Assembly: GCA_023489405.1 (NCBI GenBank)
Contig: JAMDCW010000139.1
Location: 1-39,687, forward strand
DNA from: Chloroflexota bacterium
Lineage (GTDB): Bacteria > Chloroflexota > UBA4733
Length of the DNA: 39,687 nucleotides
Direction: 5' to 3'
The notes beneath the pieces were generated by a model. It worked only from the letters and a program-made list of their open reading frames with translations, was not told the DNA's origin and made no database searches. Shown here in pieces: positions 17,350-25,371 of the stretch (position 1 is the first letter of the stretch; each line of letters starts with the position of its first letter). Both the position numbers and the translations under genes were made by a program.

Positions 17350-17862
17350 ACCTCGTCGCTCCCTCTGCCGTCATCACATCGTACCTCTCCATTACCTGAG
17401 CCCTGGCCCGGATTGTCCACCAGTTCTTACCCTGTCTGCGCTGCGGAGAACGGCCCCGCCCCTCGCTCCCCTCTCATCCTTTTAGGATGGAGAGGGGAGA
17501 TGACGACGTGGGTGGCTAACCGGTGCCATACTCCACCTCCGCGAATGATCCGGGCTCGAGATATCTTCTCCTATACCGACTGAATCAAGTTTACCCTCGG
17601 TCTCTACGAAGCTGGCGAGCCGCAATCTTCTCTCGTATACCATGTACACTAGAAATTGCCGGCCGCGTAGAGCTGTAGTCCCGACAAGGCGCCATCCGAA
17701 AAAGTGATGCGCCAAAAGATGTAGCAACTTTCGCGATTCGATGCAAGATAAAGTAGTTTAAGGTAGGGATTCTTTCGAATGAGGAGATGTACAAGCGAAC
17801 GGTTCTTTGGACTGTCTCCGGCGGGTTGGTACATTGAGAAGTCAAAAAGAGGGTAGGCACAT
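17350..17862. other. 513-base gap between proA and lgt
   Basis: No convincing gene. The proA-proximal half holds repeat copy A with its hairpin (described separately). The lgt-proximal half holds a 25-codon ORF (17779-17856) that ends just before the lgt ribosome binding site, which I do not call. Promoters for both divergent genes should be here, but no clear -35/-10 pair was seen; a TGGACA with an 18-base spacer and a poor -10 lies upstream of proA. I see no glycine riboswitch. Confidence 0.5.
17438..17556. repeat. Dispersed intergenic repeat, copy A
   Basis: Shares three collinear blocks with copy B at 25122: a left block starting GCGYTGCGGAGAAYGG followed by GCCCTCGCTCC, a central hairpin with AGGATGGAGAG, and a right block ACTCCACC-NN-CGCGAATGATCCGG. 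The hairpin (17468-17497) has arms of 13 and 14 bases, one bulge and a TTT loop. The left and middle blocks also occur in copy C (37624). Not near a terminator position here because the flanking genes are divergent. Confidence 0.6.
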
Positions 17863-18708
17863 ATGTTCCCAGTGCATATAGGACTCAACCCAGTCCTCCT
17901 GCAGCTCGGCCCTATTGCTCTTCGCTGGTATGGTCTCATGATCGGCATCGGCATCGCGGTGGGTCTTTGGATCGATGCCCGAGAGGCAGAGCGTACGGGT
18001 TTCGGCAAAGAAACAGTCTACGCACTTGCGACCTGGCTCATCGTCTTCGGTATCGTCGGGGGACGCCTCTACTACGTCATTCAGAATAACTTCGGATACT
18101 ACCTCACCCATCCGCAGTATATTCTGGCCACCTGGCAAGGTGGAATGGCGTTTTACGGCACAATCGTGGCGGGGTTCATCACCATTGGCATCTTCTGCTG
18201 GCGTCGCCATCTTAACTTCTGGCGACTTATGGATACTCTGGTTGTGGGTTTGCCATTGGGTCAGGCTTTCGGACGGGTGGGCAATATCGTCAATGGTGAT
18301 ATCGTCGGCTATCCGACGAAGGGTTGGTTTGCCTTTATCTATACGAACCCTCATTCATTCATTGCGCCTCAATATCTCAACCACCGTGTTTTTCCAGCAA
18401 ATCTCGTCGAGCTTTTTCTCTCACTGCTGGTCTTTGCAGTTGTATGGGTGTTACGAACGCACATTCAGGTGCCCGGTCTACTCTCGGTGATCTACGTCAT
18501 CGCGTACTCGATCACCCAATTCGGCGTCTTCTTCGTTCGAGACAACAGCATCACGCTCTGGGGTCTTAAACAGGCACAGCTCACTGCCATCGTAGCTATC
18601 CTCCTGTGCATCCCTCTGGGCTTGTACTTGATCAATCGGTATCGACGGCAAGGCAACAAGAATCAGCCGCCTAGCTCACCGGCTACAAGGTCAGCCCCAG
18701 CGGCCTAA
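17863..18708 (+). CDS. lgt: Prolipoprotein diacylglyceryl transferase
   Basis: A 281-residue integral membrane enzyme that adds diacylglycerol from phosphatidylglycerol to the cysteine of lipoprotein signal peptides. Seen: LGPIALRWYGLMIGIGI, FGIVGGRLYYVI, WQGGMAFYGTIVAG, and the signature QAFGRVGNIVNGDIVGYPT. About seven membrane segments; a basic, proline-rich cytoplasmic tail of some 25 residues. ATG at 17863 with GAGGGTAGG just upstream. Stands alone; converges on rho. Confidence 0.95.
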   Translation: MFPVHIGLNPVLLQLGPIALRWYGLMIGIGIAVGLWIDAREAERTGFGKETVYALATWLIVFGIVGGRLYYVIQNNFGYYLTHPQYILATWQGGMAFYGTIVAGFITIGIFCWRRHLNFWRLMDTLVVGLPLGQAFGRVGNIVNGDIVGYPTKGWFAFIYTNPHSFIAPQYLNHRVFPANLVELFLSLLVFAVVWVLRTHIQVPGLLSVIYVIAYSITQFGVFFVRDNSITLWGLKQAQLTAIVAILLCIPLGLYLINRYRRQGNKNQPPSSPATRSAPAA

Positions 18709-18752
18709 AATGGGCAAGGCTCTGGGTGGGACATTAGCGCAGTAAGACGAGC

Positions 18753-18784
18753 AGCACGCCTCGCGTGGAAAATGTCCGCGTGCT
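18753..18784. terminator. Possible hairpin between the convergent genes lgt and rho
   Basis: Inverted repeat AGCACGC (18753-18759) and GCGTGCT (18778-18784). The left arm can also pair with GCGTG at 18763-18767 as a tight alternative hairpin. There is no T-tract on either strand, so intrinsic termination is uncertain; position between convergent stops is the main support. Confidence 0.3.
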
Positions 18785-18795
18785 CACCGGAAAAA

Positions 18796-20337
18796 CTAAA
18801 GGGAATCTTTCGTGAGTGATCGGAGGAACTCTTGATTGTTCGTTGTACGCGACATGGCTCGGAGCAACTGCTCATAACCGCCTTCGCCAATCTGCTGTAA
18901 CATCCGACGTATGAGCCACACCTGACGTAAAGTCGCTTCACCGAGCAACAACTCTTCCCGTCGCGTGCTCGAACGCAGCACATCGATAGCGGGGAAGAGG
19001 CGGCGTTCCGCTAGCCGCCGGTCAAGGTGAATTTCCAAGTTCCCAGTGCCTTTGAACTCTTCGTAAATGACTTCATCCATACGACTACCTGTATCCACGA
19101 GGCAGGTGGCAATAATTGTTAGGCTCCCGCCTTCTTCCAGATTCCGTGCCGCTCCATAAAACTTTTTCGGTGGGTACAATGCCGAAGGATCGACGCCACC
19201 AGTGAGGGTGCGACCACTCGGGGGAACGGCAAGATTGTAAGCGCGCACCAGACGAGTGACCGAATCGAGCAAAATCACGACATCTCGCCCGATCTCTACA
19301 AGGCGCTTGGCGCGGTCCAGAGCCATCTCTGCCACTCGGGTGTGGTTCTCCGTATCCTCATCGAATGTAGAACTGACCACCTCACCCTGAATGGAACGAC
19401 GCATATCAGTAACTTCTTCAGGCCGCTCACCAATGAGGCAAACCATGAGATAGATCTCGGGATGATTAGCGGTAATGCCATTGGCGATCTGCTTGAGAAG
19501 CATTGTTTTGCCGGCTTTCGGCGGAGACACGATGAGACCGCGCTGGCCTCGACCAATTGGCGCAACGAGATTAATCAGACGCTGAGAGAGATTTTGCTGA
19601 CTCGTCTCTAAGTTCAACTGGTCCTGAGGGAAAATCGGTGTCAAGCTCTCAAACAGCGGTCGTTGAAGTGCTGATTCTGGATCTTTCTCGTTGACACTAT
19701 CGACACGGAGCAGACTGTAGAACCGTTCCCCTTCCTTGGGGAGGCGAACTTGACCGTGTATGAGGTCTCCTGTACGCAAACCGAAGCGTCGAATCTGCGA
19801 CTGCGAGACATAGATATCATCCGGCCCCGGCAGATACCGCAACGTTCGAAGGAAGCCGTGCCCGGTTTCGCCCACTTCGAGGATACCGTGAGCAAAGATA
19901 TGTGGCTCGACAACTTCTTCAACCATCGTGATCGGTGTTATGGTCTCAGGAGGAGCCGGAGTAGCATCTGGTTCACCAATTGTCAGAGCTTCGCCCTGCG
20001 GAGCAGTAGCTTCTACCAGCTCTCCTTTCTCTCCGAGCACTACCGATCCATTGCCCTGCACGCTTTTAACATCGTGAGAGAGAGGTTCAACCTTGGTTTC
20101 CACGCAGACCGCGGACGGCGGCATCTTCTTCTGGGGAGGTTGCGCCATTGACAAATCAGCTACCGCTACCGCAGATTCAGTACTCTGAGGAGGAATCTCT
20201 CCACGGGCGCGCTGAGCAGTAACCAACTGCTCGATGAGATCCTGCTTCCTCAGATTCCAATAGTTAGGAATATGATAATTCTTGGCGATCGAGCGCAAGT
20301 CAGCAATTGTGCGCTCGCCGAGCGCAATCGCTTTCAT
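18796..20337 (-). CDS. rho: Transcription termination factor Rho
   Basis: A 513-residue Rho. Residues 1-45 are the Rho_N helix-loop-helix (TIADLRSIAKNYHIPNYWNL, KQDLIEQLV). Residues 46-145 are a low-complexity insert rich in Pro, Glu, Val and Ser. The cold-shock-like RNA-binding domain follows (GILEVGETGHGFLRTLRYL, VSQSQIRRFGLRTGDLIHG), then the ATPase with Walker A SPPKAGKTMLL at about 271, LIGERPEEVTDM, the Q-loop region and DSVTRLVRAYN, GRTLTGGVDPSAL. Start: ATG at 20337 with GGAG 8 bases upstream and the family N-terminus; the frame is open to 20472 through the leader, which I do not count as coding. The roughly 140-base leader is compatible with Rho autoregulation, as known for other bacteria. 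Confidence 0.95.
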   Translation of the reverse strand: MKAIALGERTIADLRSIAKNYHIPNYWNLRKQDLIEQLVTAQRARGEIPPQSTESAVAVADLSMAQPPQKKMPPSAVCVETKVEPLSHDVKSVQGNGSVVLGEKGELVEATAPQGEALTIGEPDATPAPPETITPITMVEEVVEPHIFAHGILEVGETGHGFLRTLRYLPGPDDIYVSQSQIRRFGLRTGDLIHGQVRLPKEGERFYSLLRVDSVNEKDPESALQRPLFESLTPIFPQDQLNLETSQQNLSQRLINLVAPIGRGQRGLIVSPPKAGKTMLLKQIANGITANHPEIYLMVCLIGERPEEVTDMRRSIQGEVVSSTFDEDTENHTRVAEMALDRAKRLVEIGRDVVILLDSVTRLVRAYNLAVPPSGRTLTGGVDPSALYPPKKFYGAARNLEEGGSLTIIATCLVDTGSRMDEVIYEEFKGTGNLEIHLDRRLAERRLFPAIDVLRSSTRREELLLGEATLRQVWLIRRMLQQIGEGGYEQLLRAMSRTTNNQEFLRSLTKDSL

Positions 20338-20482
20338 CGTGATTGCTCCGACGCTGCTAGCGCCAGCCCCAAAGGAACTGACGAGAATTCCCTGCTTGCA
20401 AGACACACTCGCAGCAACTCTACACGGAGAGCGAACGATGAGACGCACCACTTGGAGTGCACTCCTCCTCATCCGCGCGCTG

Positions 20483-20491
20483 AGTATAGCA
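20483..20491 (-). promoter_or_regulatory. Extended -10 promoter of rho
   Basis: TGCTATACT (TGn plus -10 TATACT) on the minus strand, predicted start near 20476, leader about 140 bases to the rho ATG. No -35 hexamer at the right distance. The identical 9-mer precedes the tRNA pair and the transglutaminase gene. Confidence 0.6.
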
Positions 20492-20572
20492 CGCTAAGGT
20501 CCTTCAGAGGGTAGTGCCAAGACTGTAATCAGCCCGTTTCTGTCACAGTTGGTCAACATTTTTACCTTTTTA

Positions 20573-21274
20573 TTACATTTGTGAGCGCTGGCGTCCCATA
20601 GCTTGTAGGGTAGCAAGCTCTTCTTCGGCAAAGAGCATCTCCTGTCCAGGATGGGGCTGATGCCCTCGACGGCGGGGACGATCCGGTATACGACCTTCGA
20701 GAAACTCCTCGTAACGCGCTAAGACGAACAGAAAATCCGAAGCACGGTTAAGGAAAACAAGGACGCGGGGATTCGGGATAGCACCGTGATGCGTAAGATA
20801 AGCCGTCAGGCGTTCGGCTCGGCGCACTACCCCGCGCGCAACGTCGAGCATTGCTCCAACCGGTGTAGCACCTGGGGTGATGAATCCGTGGGGTAGCTCG
20901 ATCTGGTTCTTAATCTCTTCCATCAATTCTTCCACGCTGCCGATCTGTTCATCGCTAACAGTTGGCTGATTAGGAAGTAGGCGATCTACTGTTGCTATTT
21001 CTGCCATGACGAGATAGAGATTACTCTGTAGATCATAGACAATCTGCTTTAGCCTTTGGTGTCGCGTCATTGCCCGTGCTACACCGAGTGCCGAGTTCGC
21101 TTCATCAAGGGTTCCTAGTACTTCCACCCGGTCGTCATACTTCGGCACGTCCTTCTCTCCGAGAAGGTCGGTGTATCCTGTATCGCCGGTACGGGTCGTT
21201 ACCCGGGGATTGCGCCGGCGTCGAACCATTGATCGCTCAGGGCGTTTGGATGTCTCCGAATTGCCCTCAGCCAT
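20573..21274 (-). CDS. PduO-type ATP:cob(I)alamin adenosyltransferase
   Basis: A 233-residue PduO/MMAB-type adenosyltransferase that makes adenosylcobalamin. Signatures: TRTGDTGYTDLLGEKDVPKY, DDRVEVLGTLDEANSALG, the helix VVRRAERLTAYL (RRAER is the conserved cobalamin-side motif) and FLNRASDFLFVLARYEE. N-terminal 25 residues and C-terminal 35 residues (basic, PRRRGHQPHPGQ) are extra. Start: ATG at 21274 with AAGGA 10 bases upstream; TTG 21301 is less likely. 235 bases lie between its stop and the rho start. No cobalamin riboswitch was seen upstream. Confidence 0.92.
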   Translation of the reverse strand: MAEGNSETSKRPERSMVRRRRNPRVTTRTGDTGYTDLLGEKDVPKYDDRVEVLGTLDEANSALGVARAMTRHQRLKQIVYDLQSNLYLVMAEIATVDRLLPNQPTVSDEQIGSVEELMEEIKNQIELPHGFITPGATPVGAMLDVARGVVRRAERLTAYLTHHGAIPNPRVLVFLNRASDFLFVLARYEEFLEGRIPDRPRRRGHQPHPGQEMLFAEEELATLQAMGRQRSQM

Positions 21275-21451
21275 GCCGCTGCCATCCTTCCACACTCCCA
21301 AAAGAAGATTACTTGCTCTGTACTCTACCTCTTAGGATGAGCATTCCTGCTTTCCCAACAGGTACAGTCTTGAAAGTCGACGCTCAGAAAGGATGTACTC
21401 CTGAAGAGAAAGAGCCAGCTACTTGTTAGTCTATCGATCATCGTCTCGGGA

Positions 21452-22447
21452 ATGGCCGGTGTATCAGAATACTTCCAGCCACCTTCCTTAGTGACCTTCT
21501 GTACCGCAACGATAGCCCTTGCCTTGCTGGCAGCAACGATTGGACACGTTACCGATGAGCTAAGCCAGAGACTACCGCCGATAGCCACAGGTATCGTGCA
21601 ATCGGCGCTAGGGAACTTACCAGAACTCTTCGTCAGTATCTTTGGGTTACGGGCAGGGCTGATAGAACTCGTTCAAAGCTCTCTTGTGGGATCGATTCTC
21701 GCGAATGGGCTGCTCGTCCTGGGAAGTGCAATGCTTGCCGGAGGCCTCAAGCACGGAGCTCAGAAATTCCATGCGGATCAGCCCCGTACTATTACGACGT
21801 TGTTTTTTTTCGGCGTCGCTGCACTTATCGTTCCATCACTGGCAACGCAGATCCATAGCTCGGTCAGTAGACATATTCAGAGTTTGAGTGTAGCCATCGC
21901 CCTCATGCTCCTCGCTGTCTTTGTGGGCAGCATGACCTATGCTCTCCAGTCGCACGCGCGCCAGCAGCCTCTCGAGCAACGTGAGAGCTGGCCTCTACGC
22001 ACTATCATCTTCGTGTTGCTACTGACGAGTGTGCTAGCGGCGTTCGTATCAGACTGGTTCATAGCGAGCACATCGGCAACGATAGTGAAGCTGCACATCT
22101 CTCAATCATTCACAGGCTTCGTCATCGTGGCACTTGCCGCCAATACTGTGGAGCATGCGGTGGGAATCCAGTTGGCGCTCCGCGCTCAACCAGATTATGC
22201 GTTAGCGATCATCCTCAATAGTCTGCTCCAGATCGCGCTAGCTTTAATACCCGCCCTCGTCATCCTGAGCGTATTTCTAAGTCCCACTCCATTCAACCTG
22301 GTACTGTCGCCGCTCCTCGTGGTTGCCCTTGCGCTCGCGGCAGTCCTCGATATTGTGATCGTCTTTGACGGGGAATACAACTGGCTCGAAGGACTGGCCC
22401 TGATCGGACTCTACGGGATTTTCGGTGCCCTATTCTGGTGGAGCTAA
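21452..22447 (+). CDS. CaCA-family cation/proton exchanger (Ca2+/H+ antiporter type)
   Basis: A 331-residue membrane protein with about 10-11 hydrophobic segments arranged as two inverted halves. The two alpha-repeat motifs are present: first half ATGIVQSALGNLPELFVSIF (family GNxPE), second half VALAANTVEHAVGIQLAL (family GNxxEH), each with the essential Glu. The connecting segment ARQQPLEQRES is short and lacks the usual acidic stretch. The most upstream start is ATG 21452; the ribosome binding site is weak. It probably exports Ca2+ or another divalent cation in exchange for protons; the exact ion is not certain. A T8 run occurs at 21803-21810. Confidence 0.82.
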   Translation: MAGVSEYFQPPSLVTFCTATIALALLAATIGHVTDELSQRLPPIATGIVQSALGNLPELFVSIFGLRAGLIELVQSSLVGSILANGLLVLGSAMLAGGLKHGAQKFHADQPRTITTLFFFGVAALIVPSLATQIHSSVSRHIQSLSVAIALMLLAVFVGSMTYALQSHARQQPLEQRESWPLRTIIFVLLLTSVLAAFVSDWFIASTSATIVKLHISQSFTGFVIVALAANTVEHAVGIQLALRAQPDYALAIILNSLLQIALALIPALVILSVFLSPTPFNLVLSPLLVVALALAAVLDIVIVFDGEYNWLEGLALIGLYGIFGALFWWS

Positions 22448-22466
22448 ACACTCTATGGGTACGATG

Positions 22467-22539
<73 letters not shown>

Positions 22540-22544
22540 AACGG

Positions 22545-22618
22545 TGGGCGCACCTGGACTCGAACCAGGGACCTTTGCCTTATCAGGGCAACGCTCTAAC
22601 CGGCTGAGCTATGCGCCC
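22545..22618 (-). tRNA. tRNA-Ile (GAT)
   Basis: 74 bases on the minus strand. Acceptor GGGCGCA pairs with TGCGCCC; anticodon arm TTGCC and GGCAA around loop CTGATAA, anticodon GAT; T arm GGTTCGAGTCC. Discriminator A, followed by CCG rather than CCA. Five bases from tRNA-Arg, so both come from one transcript. This tRNA commonly sits in rRNA spacers, but no rRNA is near. Confidence 0.96.
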
Positions 22619-22633
22619 CTTTATGTGGCCAGG

Positions 22634-22642
22634 AGTATAGCA
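22634..22642 (-). promoter_or_regulatory. Extended -10 promoter of the tRNA pair
   Basis: TGCTATACT on the minus strand, ending 16 bases before the 5' end of tRNA-Ile, which places the transcription start about 9 bases before the mature tRNA. No good -35. Confidence 0.65.
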
Positions 22643-22757
22643 GAAAGAGGTAAAGCACCGCTAGTAACAGCGGCAATTCGCTTTGCCCCAGCATCGATTG
22701 ACATACGAGAAAGGGCACTGATTGGTACCATAGGGGAGGGCAAAAAAGGGAGGTGCA

Positions 22758-24167
22758 GTGCCTTCACAACCTCGCATTCCGCCGTCTGCGTCGCTGACAT
22801 CCCAATCTTCGCTCTTCCCGGAAGCGGCTAGCGGTGCTCAGAGCATGCAGCACATTCCGCTTGCTACGCGGATGCGTCCTCGTTCGCTGGAAGAGATCGC
22901 CGGTCAGCAAAAGCTTCTTGCTGAAGGGCATATACTCCGTCGTTTGATTGAACGCGACCGTCTGGGCTCTTTGATCCTTTGGGGACCTCCTGGATCGGGC
23001 AAGACCACCATAGCCGAAGTTATCGCATTGCAGACCCGTGCTCGCTTCATCCGTCTCAGCGCCACATCTGACGGAGTCGGCGAACTGCGCCGTGTCATCG
23101 ATGCTGCGCAGCTCTATCAACGCTCAACCGCTCTGCCCACAATTGCCTTCATCGATGAGATCCACCGCTTTACCAAAGTGCAACAAGACGCTTTACTTCC
23201 CCATATCGAGCAAGGAACCATCACATTAATAGGCGCGACAACGGAAAATCCCAGTTTCAGCCTCACACCGGCGCTCCTATCCCGCTGCCGTATCGTACAA
23301 CTCGAACCACTCTCTGCGGCAGATATAAGCCTGATCATCTCACGGACCTTAGCAGATGAAGAACGTGGGCTAGGTAGCGCTCACCTTACAGTGAGCCATG
23401 AGGCACTCGATTTTCTCGTCCAAACAGCCAGTGGTGATGCCCGTGCCGCATTGAATATCCTGGAAGCAGCCGCTGACATCGTTCAGACGACATCAGCGAA
23501 GATCATCGAGCGAACGATCATTGAACAAATTGTCCAACACCAAGCGCTTCACTATGATCGAAGCGGTGATTGGCATTACCAGCTCATTTCTGCTTTTATC
23601 AAGAGTGTGCGAGGATCAGACCCTGACGCAGCCATCTACTGGCTCGCACGTATGCTCGAGGCAGGAGAAGACCCTTTGTTCATCGGCCGGCGTATGGTCT
23701 TGCTCGCAAGCGAAGACATCGGTCTTGCGGACCCCTTCGCCCTCGTGCTGGCAACGCAGACGCATGCTGCAGTCGCGGCAATTGGCATGCCCGAAGGCTA
23801 CCTCCCCTTAGCGGAAACAACTTTGTACCTCGCGCTTGCACCCAAAAGCAACTCTGCACTCGCCGCCTATCAAGCAGCAGCGAAAATGGTCAATGAGACT
23901 TTCAACCTACCCGTACCTCTTCACCTTCGAAATGCCACCACCGCATATGACCGAGCAGTTGGCGTGGGGCAGGGTTACCGTTATCCTCACGAATCGCCCA
24001 CAGGATTCGTGTTCCAGGAGTATCTTCCCAGAGAGATCAAGGCTCACAGATTCTACACGCCAGGGCATAGCCACTGGGAAGAACAGCACTATAAGGAGCT
24101 GATAGAGCGACAGAAACGGACACGTGCTACTTTCGTCGGCGAAGAAAACCAGAGCAAGAATACGTAG
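22758..24167 (+). CDS. rarA: Replication-associated recombination protein A (MgsA/RarA AAA+ ATPase)
   Basis: A 469-residue clamp-loader-like AAA+ protein of stalled-fork processing. Walker A GPPGSGKTT at 76-84, Walker B IDEIHRF at 132-138, the arginine-finger/sensor region LIGATTENPSFSLTPALLSR, and the MgsA C-terminal part (DYxLISAFIKSVRGSDPDAA, GRRMVLLASEDIGLADP, YLPREIKAHRFYTPG). The N-terminal 30 residues precede the family domain and hold QSSLF (16-20), a clamp-binding-like peptide. GTG at 22758 with GGGAGG 4 bases upstream. A TTGACA at 22698 could be a -35 but the -10 is poor. Confidence 0.95.
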   Translation: MPSQPRIPPSASLTSQSSLFPEAASGAQSMQHIPLATRMRPRSLEEIAGQQKLLAEGHILRRLIERDRLGSLILWGPPGSGKTTIAEVIALQTRARFIRLSATSDGVGELRRVIDAAQLYQRSTALPTIAFIDEIHRFTKVQQDALLPHIEQGTITLIGATTENPSFSLTPALLSRCRIVQLEPLSAADISLIISRTLADEERGLGSAHLTVSHEALDFLVQTASGDARAALNILEAAADIVQTTSAKIIERTIIEQIVQHQALHYDRSGDWHYQLISAFIKSVRGSDPDAAIYWLARMLEAGEDPLFIGRRMVLLASEDIGLADPFALVLATQTHAAVAAIGMPEGYLPLAETTLYLALAPKSNSALAAYQAAAKMVNETFNLPVPLHLRNATTAYDRAVGVGQGYRYPHESPTGFVFQEYLPREIKAHRFYTPGHSHWEEQHYKELIERQKRTRATFVGEENQSKNT

Positions 24168-24194
24168 TAGAGTTGGTTGGTGAGGGAGGAACGT

Positions 24195-25073
24195 GTGCCG
24201 CACTTATTGAAAGTCGATGATCTCGGGAAGACGGATATCGATCGTTTACTGGGAATAGCTGCAAAGCTTGAAACTCGGGGAGCTGATGCATCCCCTCCGC
24301 TGCTCAATGGATGTATTGTCGGGCTCGTCTTCGGTGCGCCATCAATTAGGACGCACTCTTCCTTCCAAGCGGCGGCCATGCGCCTTGGCGGCCGTGTACT
24401 CGACGTCACCGGCGCCCACGGGCTTCCCTACATCGCAGAATCGGTTGCCGATGTGATACGTTCCATCGATAGCCTCTGCCAGATTCTCATCGTGCGACAC
24501 CCTTGGTCGCCAAGCCCTCCGGAAGTTGCCGATATCTGCCGTATCCCTATCATCAACGCTGGGCAAATGCATGGAGAACATCCGACGCAAGCGCTGGCCG
24601 ATCTCTACACGCTCCGTCAAGTCTTTGGATCGCTGGACCACCTTGCGATTGGCCTCATCGTCGATGACCCTTCGCGTCGCGAGGTGACATCGCTACGCCA
24701 TATTCTGGCAGCCTATCCTTCTATCACCCTCCACTGGTTCATCTCGGAAGAAGCAGATATGAATCTGCCTCAGCAACACCAGATCCAGCCGCTCTCAGCC
24801 TTACCGACTCTGGCAAAGAATCTCGCCGCTGTCTACATCACTCCTTCTACAAACAGCGTGGCCTCGTGGGCACATCAAGTGGCCAGCTACTTGAGACTTG
24901 CCGTCCAGAATAACCCTGAGCTGTGCTTGCTGCACCCACTACCGCGCGGAGCCGAACTGCCGACTGATCTTGACCACCATCTACGTTCTGCTTACTTCCG
25001 CGAAGCACAGAACGGCCTATGGATCCGTCAAGCAGTACTAGGCTGGGCTCTTGATCGTTGGGAAACTATTTAG
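24195..25073 (+). CDS. Aspartate/ornithine carbamoyltransferase-family protein with atypical active site
   Basis: A 292-residue protein aligned end to end with aspartate carbamoyltransferases. Retained: the carbamoyl-phosphate side FGAPSIRTHSSFQAAAMRLGG (SIRT 50-53, family STRT), Arg101 in IVRHP, HPTQALADLYT with His129 and Gln132, Arg162, HPLPR 247-251 and YFREAQNGLWIRQAVL. Lost: the lysine of the 80s loop (GAHGLPYIAES instead of a KGE motif), and the aspartate-binding Arg and Gln of the family TRxQ motif (VYITPSTNSV, 213-222). Start: GTG 24195 with GGAGG 5 bases upstream. It follows rarA closely and lies outside any pyrimidine operon. It may be a divergent carbamoyltransferase with another substrate or a non-catalytic relative; I do not call it PyrB. 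Confidence 0.75.
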   Translation: MPHLLKVDDLGKTDIDRLLGIAAKLETRGADASPPLLNGCIVGLVFGAPSIRTHSSFQAAAMRLGGRVLDVTGAHGLPYIAESVADVIRSIDSLCQILIVRHPWSPSPPEVADICRIPIINAGQMHGEHPTQALADLYTLRQVFGSLDHLAIGLIVDDPSRREVTSLRHILAAYPSITLHWFISEEADMNLPQQHQIQPLSALPTLAKNLAAVYITPSTNSVASWAHQVASYLRLAVQNNPELCLLHPLPRGAELPTDLDHHLRSAYFREAQNGLWIRQAVLGWALDRWETI

Positions 25074-25121
25074 CAAGCCGGCCATACAAGCGAAAAGCCT
25101 CAGGAAGCATCGTATCCTTCG

Positions 25122-25371
25122 GCGTTGCGGAGAATGGTCTTAGCCCTCGCTCCTCTCCCCTTCGAAAGGATGGAGAGATGGAGAGAGAGATGAAGACGGG
25201 TATGAGGTACGTTCCAGGGAAACAGGTGACTACGGTATATCATGTCGACACTGTGCTTGCCCGCTAGCCATACTCGGAGCTTGGAAAGGAAGCAACCGAT
25301 GGTAAGCGCGTAGGCCAGCCGGCAATGTGGGTTGCTGTAGCGTAACTCCACCGGCGCGAATGATCCGGACT
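25122..25371. repeat. Dispersed intergenic repeat, copy B
   Basis: Copy B of the family of copy A: left block from 25122, hairpin 25153-25177 (CTCTCC paired with GGAGAG, CCTT with AAGG, CGA loop), a GAGATGAAGACGGG block at 25188-25201, an insertion of about 140 bases, then the right block (25346-25369) that reaches the stop codon of the transglutaminase gene. Fills the gap between the convergent stops at 25073 and 25370 and could also serve as terminator. Confidence 0.6.

Noticed and set aside
17438..17556. T-box or glycine-riboswitch-like leader before proA
   Set aside because: Some GGTGG/CCGC strings look like T-box parts, but the same sequence lies at gene ends in copies B and C, which contradicts a leader role.
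17779..17856. 25-codon ORF ending just before lgt, possible leader peptide
   Set aside because: Only a moderate ribosome-binding match and no biased codon or residue pattern; cannot be told from chance.
21275..21451. Cobalamin riboswitch before the adenosyltransferase
   Set aside because: No GCCACTG-type consensus or matching structure was found.
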